IMG/VR virus record: IMGVR_UViG_3300020183_000015
Coordinates: 1 to 64,000 of that record
Length of the DNA stretch: 64,000 nt
Source of the DNA: a virus
Direction: 5' to 3' (one strand)
Made by a program: the position numbers and the translations under genes. This document shows, piece by piece, positions 8,836 through 17,212 of the stretch; position 1 is the stretch's first letter; each line of letters begins with the position of its first letter. The notes beneath the pieces were generated by a model that saw nothing but the letters and a program-made list of their open reading frames with translations, did no database searches and was not told the origin of the DNA.

Positions 8836-9489
8836 TTATAATATTTTTTTAATTATTTGACCAAACTCAGATAAAGAGGTAATCTCGAAATCATTTTTTA
8901 TTTCTTTGTTATAATTTGTAATAAATTTTATTACAACTTTATCTTTAGGTTTTTCTAATAATAGGGTAGGATCTGCGGTAAGTAAAATATCAACTTCATA
9001 CCACATGGATTTTCTTGTATATTCACTGAAAAAAAAGATTTTTTCCAATAAACAACCAAACTTAGAAACAAAAAACAGTGTTGCCGGTTTTGATTTACCA
9101 ATTTCATTTGAAACCAACAATAATTGATTATTTTCCCTTAATTCAAAGTATATGTCATTTAATATATTAAAGGTGTTCATTTCCGTTGAAGGTGCATGTC
9201 CAAATAACTCCATTGAATATTCCTCGTACATAAAATTGAATAATTCTTCTTTGTTATTGAATGAGAAGTGTTTCATTAAATCTAAAGAGTTTACCTCAGA
9301 TAGGACCCTATATTCAAAATTTGTAACTTGAGATTCAATAGGTTCAGTATTTCCTGACGAATCAATCTCATAGGTTTGTCCCATATATTGATCTTCATCA
9401 GACTCTATTAAATATTTTTCATAAAGTTGCGTAAATTTACCAATAGTATCTCTAAGTACCCCATTAATATCAATCCCGATCCTCTTCAT
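8836..9489 (-). CDS. HAD-superfamily-like protein with altered catalytic motif
   Basis: 217 residues. The N-terminus GIDINGVLRDT (residues 5-15) matches HAD motif I, which in phosphatases reads DxDGT/V. Here the second Asp is Asn (D7-I-N9), so the usual general acid is missing. LLLVSNEIGKSKPATLFFV (about residues 128-146) fits motifs II and III, with Ser and Lys, and DILLTADPTLL (about residues 167-177) fits motif IV. Related phage HAD proteins act on nucleotides or nucleic acid 3' ends, but the D-to-N change could make this one non-catalytic or shift its chemistry. It overlaps the PhoH gene by 20 bases, so the two are probably coupled. Confidence 0.7.
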   Translation of the reverse strand: MKRIGIDINGVLRDTIGKFTQLYEKYLIESDEDQYMGQTYEIDSSGNTEPIESQVTNFEYRVLSEVNSLDLMKHFSFNNKEELFNFMYEEYSMELFGHAPSTEMNTFNILNDIYFELRENNQLLLVSNEIGKSKPATLFFVSKFGCLLEKIFFFSEYTRKSMWYEVDILLTADPTLLLEKPKDKVVIKFITNYNKEIKNDFEITSLSEFGQIIKKIL

Positions 9490-10204
9490 ACCTTTTTAGT
9501 ATTTTTGTTATTATAGGATTTCTAACCCCATCTTTATCACCAAACTCAAAGATACCAATACCCCCGATTCCATCGAATTTGGTTATCGCATCATACAACC
9601 CCGAATGTTTTTTGTCTTTGTATCTATCCGTTTGTTCAATATCTCCTGAAATAAAGAATTTACTATTACTTCCAATTCTTGTTAATAATAATTTCATTTG
9701 TTTTGGTGTGGCGTTTTGAGCTTCCTCAAAAATTAAAATAGAATTATCAATTGTCATTCCTCTAATATATGCCAAAGCAAAAACCTCTACCACCTCGGCC
9801 TCTTTTAATTTTTCTCTTGCTTCTTTACCGATAATTTTATTTAACAAATAGTAAGAAGGAAAGATATAAGGGTCTAATTTTTCTTCTAAATTTCCTGGAA
9901 GTGCCCCTAATTTTTCTTCAGCCTCAACAGCGGGTCTTACAATAATAATTTTATCATATCCATTGTCTTCATCAAGAAGTAAATCCACAGCGGTTTTCAT
10001 TGCTATGTAACTCTTACCAACACCGGCAGGTCCCGAACAAATTGTAATTTGGTTGTTAAGTAATGTTTCATAATAAACTTTTTGGTTTTCTGTGAGAAAT
10101 TTACTTTTTGGTCTTTTTTTAACTACTTGGGAGATAATATCTCTTTTGTGATTTGGGGAATCTACAGACTCCTCTGTTGTGTTAATTTTTCTTCTTTGTG
10201 ACAT
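9470..10204 (-). CDS. phoH: PhoH-like P-loop ATPase
   Basis: 244 residues. The Walker A motif GPAGVGKS (residues 58-65), Walker B ILIFEEAQNATP (about residues 156-167) and SGDIEQTD (about residues 186-193) are the PhoH-family signatures, in the expected order. The block VRPAVEAEEKLGALPGNLEE is also diagnostic. PhoH proteins are NTPases related to helicase domains and are common in T4-type phages, where the role is unsettled (RNA metabolism or phosphate stress have been proposed). The first 35 residues are a basic, disordered extension. The gene is embedded among glycosyltransferase genes and overlaps the HAD-like gene. Confidence 0.92.
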   Translation of the reverse strand: MSQRRKINTTEESVDSPNHKRDIISQVVKKRPKSKFLTENQKVYYETLLNNQITICSGPAGVGKSYIAMKTAVDLLLDEDNGYDKIIIVRPAVEAEEKLGALPGNLEEKLDPYIFPSYYLLNKIIGKEAREKLKEAEVVEVFALAYIRGMTIDNSILIFEEAQNATPKQMKLLLTRIGSNSKFFISGDIEQTDRYKDKKHSGLYDAITKFDGIGGIGIFEFGDKDGVRNPIITKILKRYEEDRD

Positions 10205-10207
10205 ATT

Positions 10208-10879
10208 TTAACCCCATTTTAGGTATTTATTATTGAACAGTTGAAAGTCAAATGTTCTGTATTTTGGTTTGTGTTTATGTAAAAGGTACGGAAAAGATAT
10301 TTGGTCTTGTATTGACCAATAACAGTTATGAAAAAACCAATCGGTCATCAAATTATTATCTCTGTTTTTTATTAAATTTTTTGAATAAACAAAAAATCCC
10401 ATGGAATAGAAACCATAATCAACAAAGTTTGGGTCTTTAAGATAAAACTGATATTGTTCTTTTGTTCTTTCACCTTCATATCTGTCAATTAAATATGTGT
10501 TGTTTGATCTATACATTTCATTTTCTAAATACTCAAGTTCAGATTTGATGTTTTTTCTTTGTGGGTGTTTAAAGATTTGTATATCAAAATCCCCCAACGA
10601 ATCTACAACATCTTCAACAAGGTTGTTACTGACTATTTTAAATTTAGAATCGAACCAAATATAATAATCTGCAGGATTTTCAATCCAATCTAACATTTTT
10701 GGTATTTTAGCCCTTGTTCTTGGATGTAAAGATAGTGATCTTGATTCAGTATTTTGATCTGTGTAACACATGTACTCAACCTCATACTTTTTTGTGATTT
10801 GGTAAGGAAGTTGATAATTAAAATTATTGATATGATTACCAAAATCTGCAGTTACAACACGAACTTTTGGTTTTATCAT
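10208..10879 (-). CDS. DUF616/TOD1-MUCI70-like glycosyltransferase
   Basis: 223 residues. The order of features fits the DUF616 (TOD1/MUCI70) family: an opening strand VRVVTADFGNHINN, an R-rich block followed by KIPKMLDW, the YYIWFDSKFKI motif (about residues 73-83) with the key WFD acidic site, and a late FFHNCYWSIQDQISFPYLLH block (about residues 182-201). In plants this family is linked to cell-wall polysaccharide or protein-linked glycans. Here it probably adds a sugar to a phage- or host-derived acceptor. It lies four bases upstream of PhoH and six bases downstream of the TylF-like gene. Confidence 0.7.
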   Translation of the reverse strand: MIKPKVRVVTADFGNHINNFNYQLPYQITKKYEVEYMCYTDQNTESRSLSLHPRTRAKIPKMLDWIENPADYYIWFDSKFKIVSNNLVEDVVDSLGDFDIQIFKHPQRKNIKSELEYLENEMYRSNNTYLIDRYEGERTKEQYQFYLKDPNFVDYGFYSMGFFVYSKNLIKNRDNNLMTDWFFHNCYWSIQDQISFPYLLHKHKPKYRTFDFQLFNNKYLKWG

Positions 10880-10885
10880 AATAAA

Positions 10886-11668
10886 TTAAGATTCATTATT
10901 TTTAATCCAATAAACACCACAAACATCAATTTGATTTATTGGATCGTTAATATTTTTTTCTGTTCTATAATCGTGAGTACAAATTCTTGCACCACCAAGA
11001 CAATAGTCGTCAATTATACACACCCCTTTATCGGATAGTTTATCATAACAAGAATGAAAAACATCATGAGTCGACTCGTACATGTCACCATCCATTCTTA
11101 AAATAGACAATTTGCCAATCTGATTATTATTTGGTAGAGTATCACTAAAGAATCCCTCCACAAAAATTACATTTTCATCTAAACAATTCATTGATTCAAA
11201 ATTTGATTTTACCTCATCGAGTGATATTGCAAGTTCGGTATACGTGTGATGAATATCTCCTCGATCCATAGGGTATTTGTCACTTGGTTTTGGCAGTCCT
11301 TGGAAAGAATCACAAACAAACACTCTCTTTTTCAAATTATAAATGTCTGAATATAGTTTCATAAAAATTGTTGCTCCCCCTTTCCAAACACCTGTTTCAA
11401 TAAAATCACCCTCAATATTGTTTTTTCTAACGTAATCTAACATGTCATGAAGATTGTTCATTCTTTTCAAACCAATCATAGTCATGGCGTCTGTGGGCCA
11501 ATCTAAACCTTCAAGTCTTGCGGGGTCCATTTCTTGTGAAATTATCGAATCCACTTCCTTTTCAGATGGGTACTGATTCTTGTCTTTCCAATTTTGGATA
11601 AAGTCCGTGTTTGAAACTCTACCGATCAAAATGTATTTGATAAATTCTATTTTTTTTCTATTGTTCAT
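10886..11668 (-). CDS. TylF/macrocin O-methyltransferase family protein
   Basis: 260 residues from the ATG at 11668 (a TTG lies one codon upstream). The SAM-binding motif is EGDFIETGVWKGGATIFM (about residues 88-105). It is followed by VFVCDSFQGLPKPS and LSILRMDGDMYESTHDV, then KGVCIIDDYCLGGAR, where the Asp residues bind the metal and SAM. This is the TylF (macrocin O-methyltransferase) layout, which methylates sugar hydroxyls on glycosides. In a glycosyltransferase island it most likely caps or decorates the phage glycan. The start overlaps the end of the neighbouring methyltransferase gene by 11 bases. Confidence 0.85.
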   Translation of the reverse strand: MNNRKKIEFIKYILIGRVSNTDFIQNWKDKNQYPSEKEVDSIISQEMDPARLEGLDWPTDAMTMIGLKRMNNLHDMLDYVRKNNIEGDFIETGVWKGGATIFMKLYSDIYNLKKRVFVCDSFQGLPKPSDKYPMDRGDIHHTYTELAISLDEVKSNFESMNCLDENVIFVEGFFSDTLPNNNQIGKLSILRMDGDMYESTHDVFHSCYDKLSDKGVCIIDDYCLGGARICTHDYRTEKNINDPINQIDVCGVYWIKNNES

Positions 11669-12248
11669 CAATCTTATCGTTTCTTTTTAAGATAGTTAGT
11701 CCATTATTATTTGTAAATCTTTTTTCTATGACCCATTGACCATCATCTAATAACTCTTGTATTGCTGGCCAAATACCAATTTTTTCTGTTGATAAAGGTC
11801 TAACGTCTTTGTATAGTTCACCCCAACTTGGTTCATCGGTAAATTCATAACTTTCAGTGTCATGAAAAATTAAATATTTTTTTACTTTATCTGAATGTAA
11901 TGATAATTCTTCTTTTAGTTGTCCATACTTATGCCAAGTATCAATAAATAATAAATCAGTCTCTTCGATCTCAACCTCTAAAACATTTTTTTTATTGAAC
12001 TTGAAATTTACGTTTTCCTTAATTGATAGATTTATTGCGTTTAAAATATTTTCTGACATATTAATGTCATAGCTAACAAACTTTTTTGGGTTTGCATGTA
12101 AAAATGCAAAAGTTGAACATCCCCATCTAGCACCCATTTCAGTAACGTGATCACATAGTTTTGCATACTCTACTAACGTATCAATATGTTCATTTATATC
12201 ACCAGGAGTTAATTTGAAATTATTATAATAGTGTTCTATTGTTATCAT
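11658..12248 (-). CDS. Class I SAM-dependent methyltransferase-like protein
   Basis: 196 residues from the ATG at 12248, which overlaps the upstream stop as ATGA; an earlier in-frame ATG at 12266 adds six residues. The SAM loop reads CDHVTEMGARWGCSTFAFLH (about residues 32-51), followed by KFVSYDINM, ETDLLFIDTWHKYGQLKEEL and YLIFHDTESYEF. This is the small Methyltransf_24 or CmcI-like pattern with the acidic Asp after each strand. It probably modifies a sugar hydroxyl or amine, acting with the adjoining TylF-like enzyme. It is flanked directly by GT2 and TylF genes. Confidence 0.7.
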   Translation of the reverse strand: MITIEHYYNNFKLTPGDINEHIDTLVEYAKLCDHVTEMGARWGCSTFAFLHANPKKFVSYDINMSENILNAINLSIKENVNFKFNKKNVLEVEIEETDLLFIDTWHKYGQLKEELSLHSDKVKKYLIFHDTESYEFTDEPSWGELYKDVRPLSTEKIGIWPAIQELLDDGQWVIEKRFTNNNGLTILKRNDKIDEQ

Positions 12249-12934
12249 TTTTTTTGTGTATACCATTTATTTTTAAAATCATTAATCATACCATCAGTCA
12301 TCTGAAACTTTTTACCTGGCTCTATAAGATTATGACTTTTACTTAAAAGATGAGTAACTTTAGAGTTGGTAATTAGGGCGTGTTTTAATTTGTATTTTTG
12401 TAAAGTCAGTGCGTAGTCGTTATCTTGGTACCAAAATTTAAATTTTTCATCGAACCCATTCATTCTTTTTAATATATCCCTTTTAACAAAGATTGACCAT
12501 CCGGCAATTTCATATGAAGTTCTATGACCATAGTATATTGGTGTTGTTTTTTTGAATAACTTGTGTCTGTGCCAATCATCATCCATAGGTGACATTGAAA
12601 ATAATTCAGGATCTTGTTCATGAGCTTTTAACATTTCTTCTAAAAAACCTTTATGGTATATTGTATCATTGTTGGAAATTAACACCCAATCGTTGGTAGA
12701 ATGTTCTAAACCAATGTTTAAATATTTGTTGTAGTTAAATTCTTCTTGTGGTTGTATAACTTTACAAGTCTCACACCCTTCATAAACAAATTCTTTTTCT
12801 TTGTTGGTTTCTATCAAATAGATTTGGAATTTATGTTCAGTCGAACTTTCATAAATACTTTTCATACAATTGAGATTCATTTTCTCAAATGATGGGTCTT
12901 TAGCGTAACTTAATATTATAACATCTACTACCAT
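12245..12934 (-). CDS. Family 2 (GT-A) glycosyltransferase
   Basis: 229 residues. VDVIILSYAKDPSFEKMN is the GT2 N-terminal strand. NDWVLISNNDTIYHKGFLEE (about residues 80-99) carries the acidic metal site. EIAGWSIFVKRDILKRMNGF and KFWYQDNDYALTLQKY (about residues 165-180) give the acceptor loop and the QDND general-base region. The layout matches rhamnosyl- or GalNAc-type GT2 enzymes without membrane anchors. It lies one base after the two-domain GT2 gene and overlaps the methyltransferase gene by four bases, so the three are translated together. Confidence 0.85.
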   Translation of the reverse strand: MVVDVIILSYAKDPSFEKMNLNCMKSIYESSTEHKFQIYLIETNKEKEFVYEGCETCKVIQPQEEFNYNKYLNIGLEHSTNDWVLISNNDTIYHKGFLEEMLKAHEQDPELFSMSPMDDDWHRHKLFKKTTPIYYGHRTSYEIAGWSIFVKRDILKRMNGFDEKFKFWYQDNDYALTLQKYKLKHALITNSKVTHLLSKSHNLIEPGKKFQMTDGMINDFKNKWYTQKK

Positions 12935-12935
12935 T

Positions 12936-14456
12936 TTATCTTAAAGCATATAATTTTGAGATTATTTGTTGGGCACTTTTAGGTTCCATTAAAGGTATAT
13001 CAGTTGGTACATACCCGTGTTTTTTCTTATACCATAAAGTTCCTTTTTTATAGTTTTCACTCCATTCAGGGGTTCTTGAAATTGTTGAGTTTTCAATTGA
13101 GTTTGGTATATCCGTTAAATACTCCCAGCTTTTAGGAATGTCAGCAAAGTACCAAAAAGGAGGATGAAAATTATGTTTTACCGCCTGATATGTATGGTCA
13201 ACATGTTCCCAAGCGTTTTTAAATGCAGGATCGAATAAACCAATTTTTTCAATTACAGATCTGTGATAGTATGAAAAAGCCCCAACACAGTTAGGGTAAA
13301 AAACCATTTCAATACCATCTGGATATGGAATAATCATTCTTGGATTAGGATCTCCGTCAGTATCTTTTCTTTCCGAAAGAGTTCTAAAGCCAGTTGACCC
13401 TTTCTTGTTTGCGGGACCGTGAAGCGCAAAATTTAAATGTTTAATTCCTGACAATGCTGAATGTCTGATATATTCTTTGAATACGTTTTCGTCTTGAATT
13501 AATATATCGTCTTCCATTATAAAAATGTGTTCACACCCTTGTTCCATCAAATATTTAATTGCCGTACTTTTTGCGGCCCCAACACATTGGTTTTTTTCGT
13601 GTTGGATAATTTTTGCATGTTCGGGGTAACAGTTTTCAGGGTAAGGAGTCCCATCGTTAACAATTACAAAGTTTTTAATCCACTTTGGAACCGTAAATGC
13701 ACTTTTAACTATTCTATGTGGAGAGTTATATGTCACAAGACCTAAACCAACTTTGTCAATATCCATAAAAGTTTTTTCCTCTATGGTTTTGTTCGTTGAT
13801 AATCTTATCGGAAGGTCTTTATCATATTTCTTTTCAAAAAAAGTTTTATTATTTTCCCACTGATCATTGGTCATACCTATTGATTTGTGAGTGACTCTAA
13901 CCATTGTTGTTACACCTAATTTAACTCCCTCTAAGTAATTTGAAAAACAGAAAGGTATTTCATAAAAGTGAAATCCTTTGAATTCTTCGTCAAAAGTTTT
14001 TTTGATTTTAGATTTATCAACAACAAAAAACAAACCGTCTAATACAACCACTTCCTTTATTTTGTTTCCTTGATCGGGTGAATAAGTGTTGGTCCATTTT
14101 TTTCCTTCATGTTTGTGAGATACTATTCCTGTCATGGATTCACGCAAAGTCCACCATCTACCATCAATCATATCGGTAGTTCCTGCGATTCCCAAAATAC
14201 CATATTCTTCATTTCTTTTAAATAATTTGATAATTTTATCCCCCCAATTTTTTGTATCATACTCAATGTCATCATGACAAAAAACTACAAGATTATTTTC
14301 CGACTCATTTAGTATTTCATTATAAACTTGAGCCAAAGACTTTTCACCGTTATTAATTTTTTCTATTATTTGAACTTTTTTAATCCCACAAGATTTTCTT
14401 AAATGTTCTAAAAATTCAGGATTAGTCTTTCTTGTCGAGAATCCTATTGTTATCAT
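12936..14456 (-). CDS. Two-domain family 2 glycosyltransferase
   Basis: 506 residues with two GT-A-like domains in tandem. Domain 1 (about residues 1-225) starts MITIGFSTRKTNPEFLEHL and has NNLVVFCHDDIEYDTKNW (about residues 54-71), with HDDIE as the metal site. Domain 2 (about residues 232-506) starts VGLGLVTYNSPHRIVKSA and has CEHIFIMEDDILIQDENV (about residues 313-330), with MEDD as the metal site, and an acceptor loop NCVGAFSYYHRSVIEKIGLF. Two active sites in one chain suggest addition of two sugars in sequence, or a catalytic and a binding domain. Its ATG lies inside the small 58-residue gene upstream, which overlaps it by 35 bases. Confidence 0.85.
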   Translation of the reverse strand: MITIGFSTRKTNPEFLEHLRKSCGIKKVQIIEKINNGEKSLAQVYNEILNESENNLVVFCHDDIEYDTKNWGDKIIKLFKRNEEYGILGIAGTTDMIDGRWWTLRESMTGIVSHKHEGKKWTNTYSPDQGNKIKEVVVLDGLFFVVDKSKIKKTFDEEFKGFHFYEIPFCFSNYLEGVKLGVTTMVRVTHKSIGMTNDQWENNKTFFEKKYDKDLPIRLSTNKTIEEKTFMDIDKVGLGLVTYNSPHRIVKSAFTVPKWIKNFVIVNDGTPYPENCYPEHAKIIQHEKNQCVGAAKSTAIKYLMEQGCEHIFIMEDDILIQDENVFKEYIRHSALSGIKHLNFALHGPANKKGSTGFRTLSERKDTDGDPNPRMIIPYPDGIEMVFYPNCVGAFSYYHRSVIEKIGLFDPAFKNAWEHVDHTYQAVKHNFHPPFWYFADIPKSWEYLTDIPNSIENSTISRTPEWSENYKKGTLWYKKKHGYVPTDIPLMEPKSAQQIISKLYALR

Positions 14457-14598
14457 TGTTTAATTCTTTTAGTTTATCCTCAAGAGTTATTAATTTTTCT
14501 TCCATGTATTTGTTCCACCAACCATCACTACAACCAGACATAATTAACTCAACTCGAGTTCTATTAATTTCTTCTTTTATTTTTTCTATTTCTGTCAT
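14422..14598 (-). CDS. Small coiled-coil protein overlapping two genes
   Basis: 58 residues, starting at the ATG at 14598 that overlaps the dUTPase stop as ATGA, and ending 35 bases inside the two-domain glycosyltransferase gene in another frame. It reads MTEIEKIKEEINRTRVELIM, then a CSDGWWNKYMEEK turn, then ITLEDKLKELN: two charged helices around a Cys-Trp-Trp turn. This helical hairpin is a common form of small phage protein of unknown role. The coupled start and the clean frame through the only sizeable gap in this region support it being real. Confidence 0.6.
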   Translation of the reverse strand: MTEIEKIKEEINRTRVELIMSGCSDGWWNKYMEEKLITLEDKLKELNNDNNRILDKKD

Positions 14599-15188
14599 AC
14601 ACCTGTAGAACCGAAACCATTTTCATTTCTGTCTTTAGATAGAATGTTCTCTATCTCAACAAACTTGATCCATTTACCACTAACTACAGGACACAACACT
14701 GCTTGTGCAATTTTTTGTCCTTTTTCTATTTTGATTTTTTGATCAGTGGTGTTGAAAAGAATTACTTGAATTTCTCCCGTATATCCTTCATCCACAGTTC
14801 CTGGAGAATTCAAAACAAACAATCCTTGTTTTGAAGCCAATCCACTTTTTGATCTAATTTGAACTTCGTATCCTTCAGGTATGTCCAAATGGATTCCTGT
14901 TGGTATTAGTTTACGGTCAGAAGCATGAATCCATACATCTTCTGTTGAACATAAATCAAATCCAGAGTCTGACGTGTAAGCGTATTTTGGGTTGACCGCA
15001 TCAGGATGCGACTTAGAAAATTTAAATTCCAAAGTATCTTGGAAATCATCCATATCTTTTTCTAATCCAAAAATATCAAACCCAAAATAATCATTCAGTT
15101 GATCAAGGTCCAAATTCTCAGCATCTTCAATTTGTAAACTTTCAAACAGATCGTCCAAGTCATCTTTTTCTAAATTTTGTTCACTCAT
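14595..15188 (-). CDS. dut: dUTPase (trimeric type) with acidic N-terminal extension
   Basis: 197 residues. All five dUTPase motifs are present in order: SDSGFDL (residues 73-79), RSKSGLA (112-118), GTVDEGYTGEI (130-140), GQKIAQAVL (157-165) and RNENGFGSTGV (187-197), the last being the Phe/Gly-rich arm that closes over the neighbouring active site. It hydrolyses dUTP to dUMP, limiting uracil in phage DNA and feeding thymidylate synthesis. The first 55 residues form an acidic, Leu/Asp-rich extension (LEKDDLDDLFESLQ) absent from compact dUTPases of about 150 residues. Its stop overlaps the start of the small coiled-coil gene, and its start overlaps the exonuclease stop. Confidence 0.95.
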   Translation of the reverse strand: MSEQNLEKDDLDDLFESLQIEDAENLDLDQLNDYFGFDIFGLEKDMDDFQDTLEFKFSKSHPDAVNPKYAYTSDSGFDLCSTEDVWIHASDRKLIPTGIHLDIPEGYEVQIRSKSGLASKQGLFVLNSPGTVDEGYTGEIQVILFNTTDQKIKIEKGQKIAQAVLCPVVSGKWIKFVEIENILSKDRNENGFGSTGV

Positions 15189-15913
15189 TATTTTAAACTT
15201 TTTAATTTCATTATTGCGTCAACTAAAACGTCAACATCTTTTTCACAGTATTCGGCAATTTCTTTAAGACGATTATGACTCCAATAAGTCTCATGTACCA
15301 AACTACCGTTGATTGGTCCGTCTTTTGGTGTTGGTATGTCTAAACATGCACACATTAAATCTAAAGAACCGATCGCAGTGTAAGCTCCATATTGCCAAAT
15401 TTCTTTTGTGTCAATGGCCTTAACTTCCCAAGGTTTAGTATCGTATGACGGGAGTATTTTAGCCGGCATGATCCCATTTACAATCATACGTTTTGCTAAC
15501 ATGGGGATGTCAAAGTTTTTTAAATTGTGACCACACATGTAGAAATCTAATTTGTGACAACGGTTTAAAAGGTCTCTTACATCAATTAGTAGTTTATATT
15601 CATCATCACTTGAAAAAGTTTGTTTTTTAACTTCTCCACTATCTAAAACGAACGCCATCGATACACAAACTATCTTTGCAAACTCTGGAACTAACGCTGC
15701 CCGTTTCCTAAAAACAATGTCCATATGTTCTTCTGTCGATCTATCAGTTGCCAATTCTTTGTCTTCAGGAAATCTTTTCAAAAACCAATCAAAATATTTG
15801 TCGAATTGGTCTGCAACTCTTGGGTTAGATTTTATACACTGTTGATAGTCAGGACAACCACCAACGGTTTCAATGTCTAAAAATAAAATTTTTGTTAAAG
15901 GAATATTGACCAT
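15188..15913 (-). CDS. DEDDy-type 3'-5' exonuclease (DnaQ-like)
   Basis: 241 residues. Exo I is FLDIET (catalytic D13 and E15), Exo II is GHNLKNFDIPML (D135) and Exo III is YCEKDVDVL (Y222 and D226), a full DEDDy set as in the proofreading domain of family B polymerases. Length and the insert between Exo I and Exo II (about residues 20-75) fit the stand-alone PolB-like exonuclease family found in bacteria and phages. It probably trims or proofreads DNA 3' ends alongside the phage polymerase, which also has its own Exo domain. It overlaps the dUTPase gene by one base, a nucleic-acid metabolism pair. Confidence 0.88.
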   Translation of the reverse strand: MVNIPLTKILFLDIETVGGCPDYQQCIKSNPRVADQFDKYFDWFLKRFPEDKELATDRSTEEHMDIVFRKRAALVPEFAKIVCVSMAFVLDSGEVKKQTFSSDDEYKLLIDVRDLLNRCHKLDFYMCGHNLKNFDIPMLAKRMIVNGIMPAKILPSYDTKPWEVKAIDTKEIWQYGAYTAIGSLDLMCACLDIPTPKDGPINGSLVHETYWSHNRLKEIAEYCEKDVDVLVDAIMKLKSLK

Positions 15914-15915
15914 AA

Positions 15916-17130
15916 TTATTTAATTAAAGATTTGTAAAATTCAGCTCTGTTTTGTGATACTCTGTTTAGGTCATAGGTATCTTTTACCGTTTCGTATAAT
16001 TTCTCACCAAGATCGGTAATCATATTTGGATTTTCGACTAATTTTTTAATGCTTTTAGCCCAATCACTATGATTTCTAAAATCTTCTACTAATAACGCAT
16101 TACCGTCAACGAATTTTCCTTCTCGCATTGCATGTTTTAGGTCAATGGTATAAGGACCTACGTTTGATGCGATTATCGTTTTTTTATAGAAACCCGCCTC
16201 GATTATTTTTAGTTGAGATTTTAACCTATTAAATACGTGGTTTTTTATGGGCGCTAATGAAATATCAAACTTAGCGTAATTTCTAGCGTAAGACTCCACA
16301 GGTTTAGTCCAAACCCTGACGTAGTTTTCATTTTCAATTGCGGGAAAATCTCCATCAACAAACTTATCTAAATATTCTTTATACTCTTTGGTGATTATTT
16401 TGTAGTTGTCTGTAAAAATCTTTTCATATTGTGACCAAACAGTTTCTTCAGGTTTAATTGGTCTTTGTTTTTTTTCTCCTGTTTGTTGGTTTATTTCAGT
16501 AACCACACCTCTTGTATCAAAACCACACAAGTAATATTGAAGTTTGTTTTGAAGAGGACTTAGTTTACCCACCATCGTATCTAACAACTTTAAATCGTGT
16601 AAGTGGGATGATCCACCTAGCCAACCAACTCTAATTTTTTCTGAGGGTAATGTTGGTTCATTAAATTGAGGTTCTTTAGGATCTATTGCGTTTGGAAAAA
16701 CAACTACGTTTTTATTGAACTTTCTAATTTCATGAGCAAAAAGACTTGTCGTTGTTGTTACATAATGACAAGCTTTGAGATTTGCTATAATTTTTTGATT
16801 CATTTTAGTAGAAACAATTAATTGATGAATTGGGTGCTCTTTAGTTGGTAACCAATAGTCGTCAATATCCCCAATAACTATAACCCCTATTTTTTTTAAT
16901 TTTTCAATCAACGCCAAACATTGATCAAAGTCTTGACCAATTGACCTATGAAAATGAACAATATCATATTGTTTCCAATAATTTTCATCTTCCATTTTTG
17001 GTTCGTAATCAATATCAATTTGAAAATCTTGAGGAAAATTATTTTGTAAATTAACGTGGGGATCTACCGATCTGTATCTACCAACACCTGCCCTATCTGA
17101 TGGTAAGACTAAAATTTTGATTTTTTTCAT
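15916..17130 (-). CDS. GT-B fold glycosyltransferase (GT4-like)
   Basis: 404 residues. The N-terminal domain opens with KIKILVLPSDRAGVGRYRSV and contains YDIVHFHRSIGQDFDQ. The linker holds VVVFPNAIDPKEPQF, the PNxID motif of GT4 enzymes. The C-terminal domain begins KIRVGWLGGSSHLHDLKLLD and has FDISLAPIKNHVFNRLKSQL followed by KIIEAGFYKKTIIASNVGPY (about residues 290-325), the retaining transferase site in which the Glu contacts the donor. It should transfer a hexose or similar sugar in the cytoplasm. It is the first gene after the terminator at 17184-17208, so it needs its own promoter within 17131-17187, where I see no clear late element. Confidence 0.88.
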   Translation of the reverse strand: MKKIKILVLPSDRAGVGRYRSVDPHVNLQNNFPQDFQIDIDYEPKMEDENYWKQYDIVHFHRSIGQDFDQCLALIEKLKKIGVIVIGDIDDYWLPTKEHPIHQLIVSTKMNQKIIANLKACHYVTTTTSLFAHEIRKFNKNVVVFPNAIDPKEPQFNEPTLPSEKIRVGWLGGSSHLHDLKLLDTMVGKLSPLQNKLQYYLCGFDTRGVVTEINQQTGEKKQRPIKPEETVWSQYEKIFTDNYKIITKEYKEYLDKFVDGDFPAIENENYVRVWTKPVESYARNYAKFDISLAPIKNHVFNRLKSQLKIIEAGFYKKTIIASNVGPYTIDLKHAMREGKFVDGNALLVEDFRNHSDWAKSIKKLVENPNMITDLGEKLYETVKDTYDLNRVSQNRAEFYKSLIK

Positions 17131-17183
17131 TATGATTAAACAAGTTTACAAGAAATATAAACCTATTTATTGATAATATCAAC

Positions 17184-17208
17184 AAAAAACCCACCTCAAG
17201 GGTGGGTT
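17184..17208 (-). terminator. Rho-independent terminator for the 17213-19857 operon
   Basis: Minus strand: AACCCACC, loop CTTGA, GGTGGGTT, followed by a run of Ts. The 8-bp stem is perfect. It begins five bases after the stop codon of the 198-residue gene and separates the small virion-like genes from the glycosyltransferase downstream. Confidence 0.85.
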
Positions 17209-17212
17209 ATAA

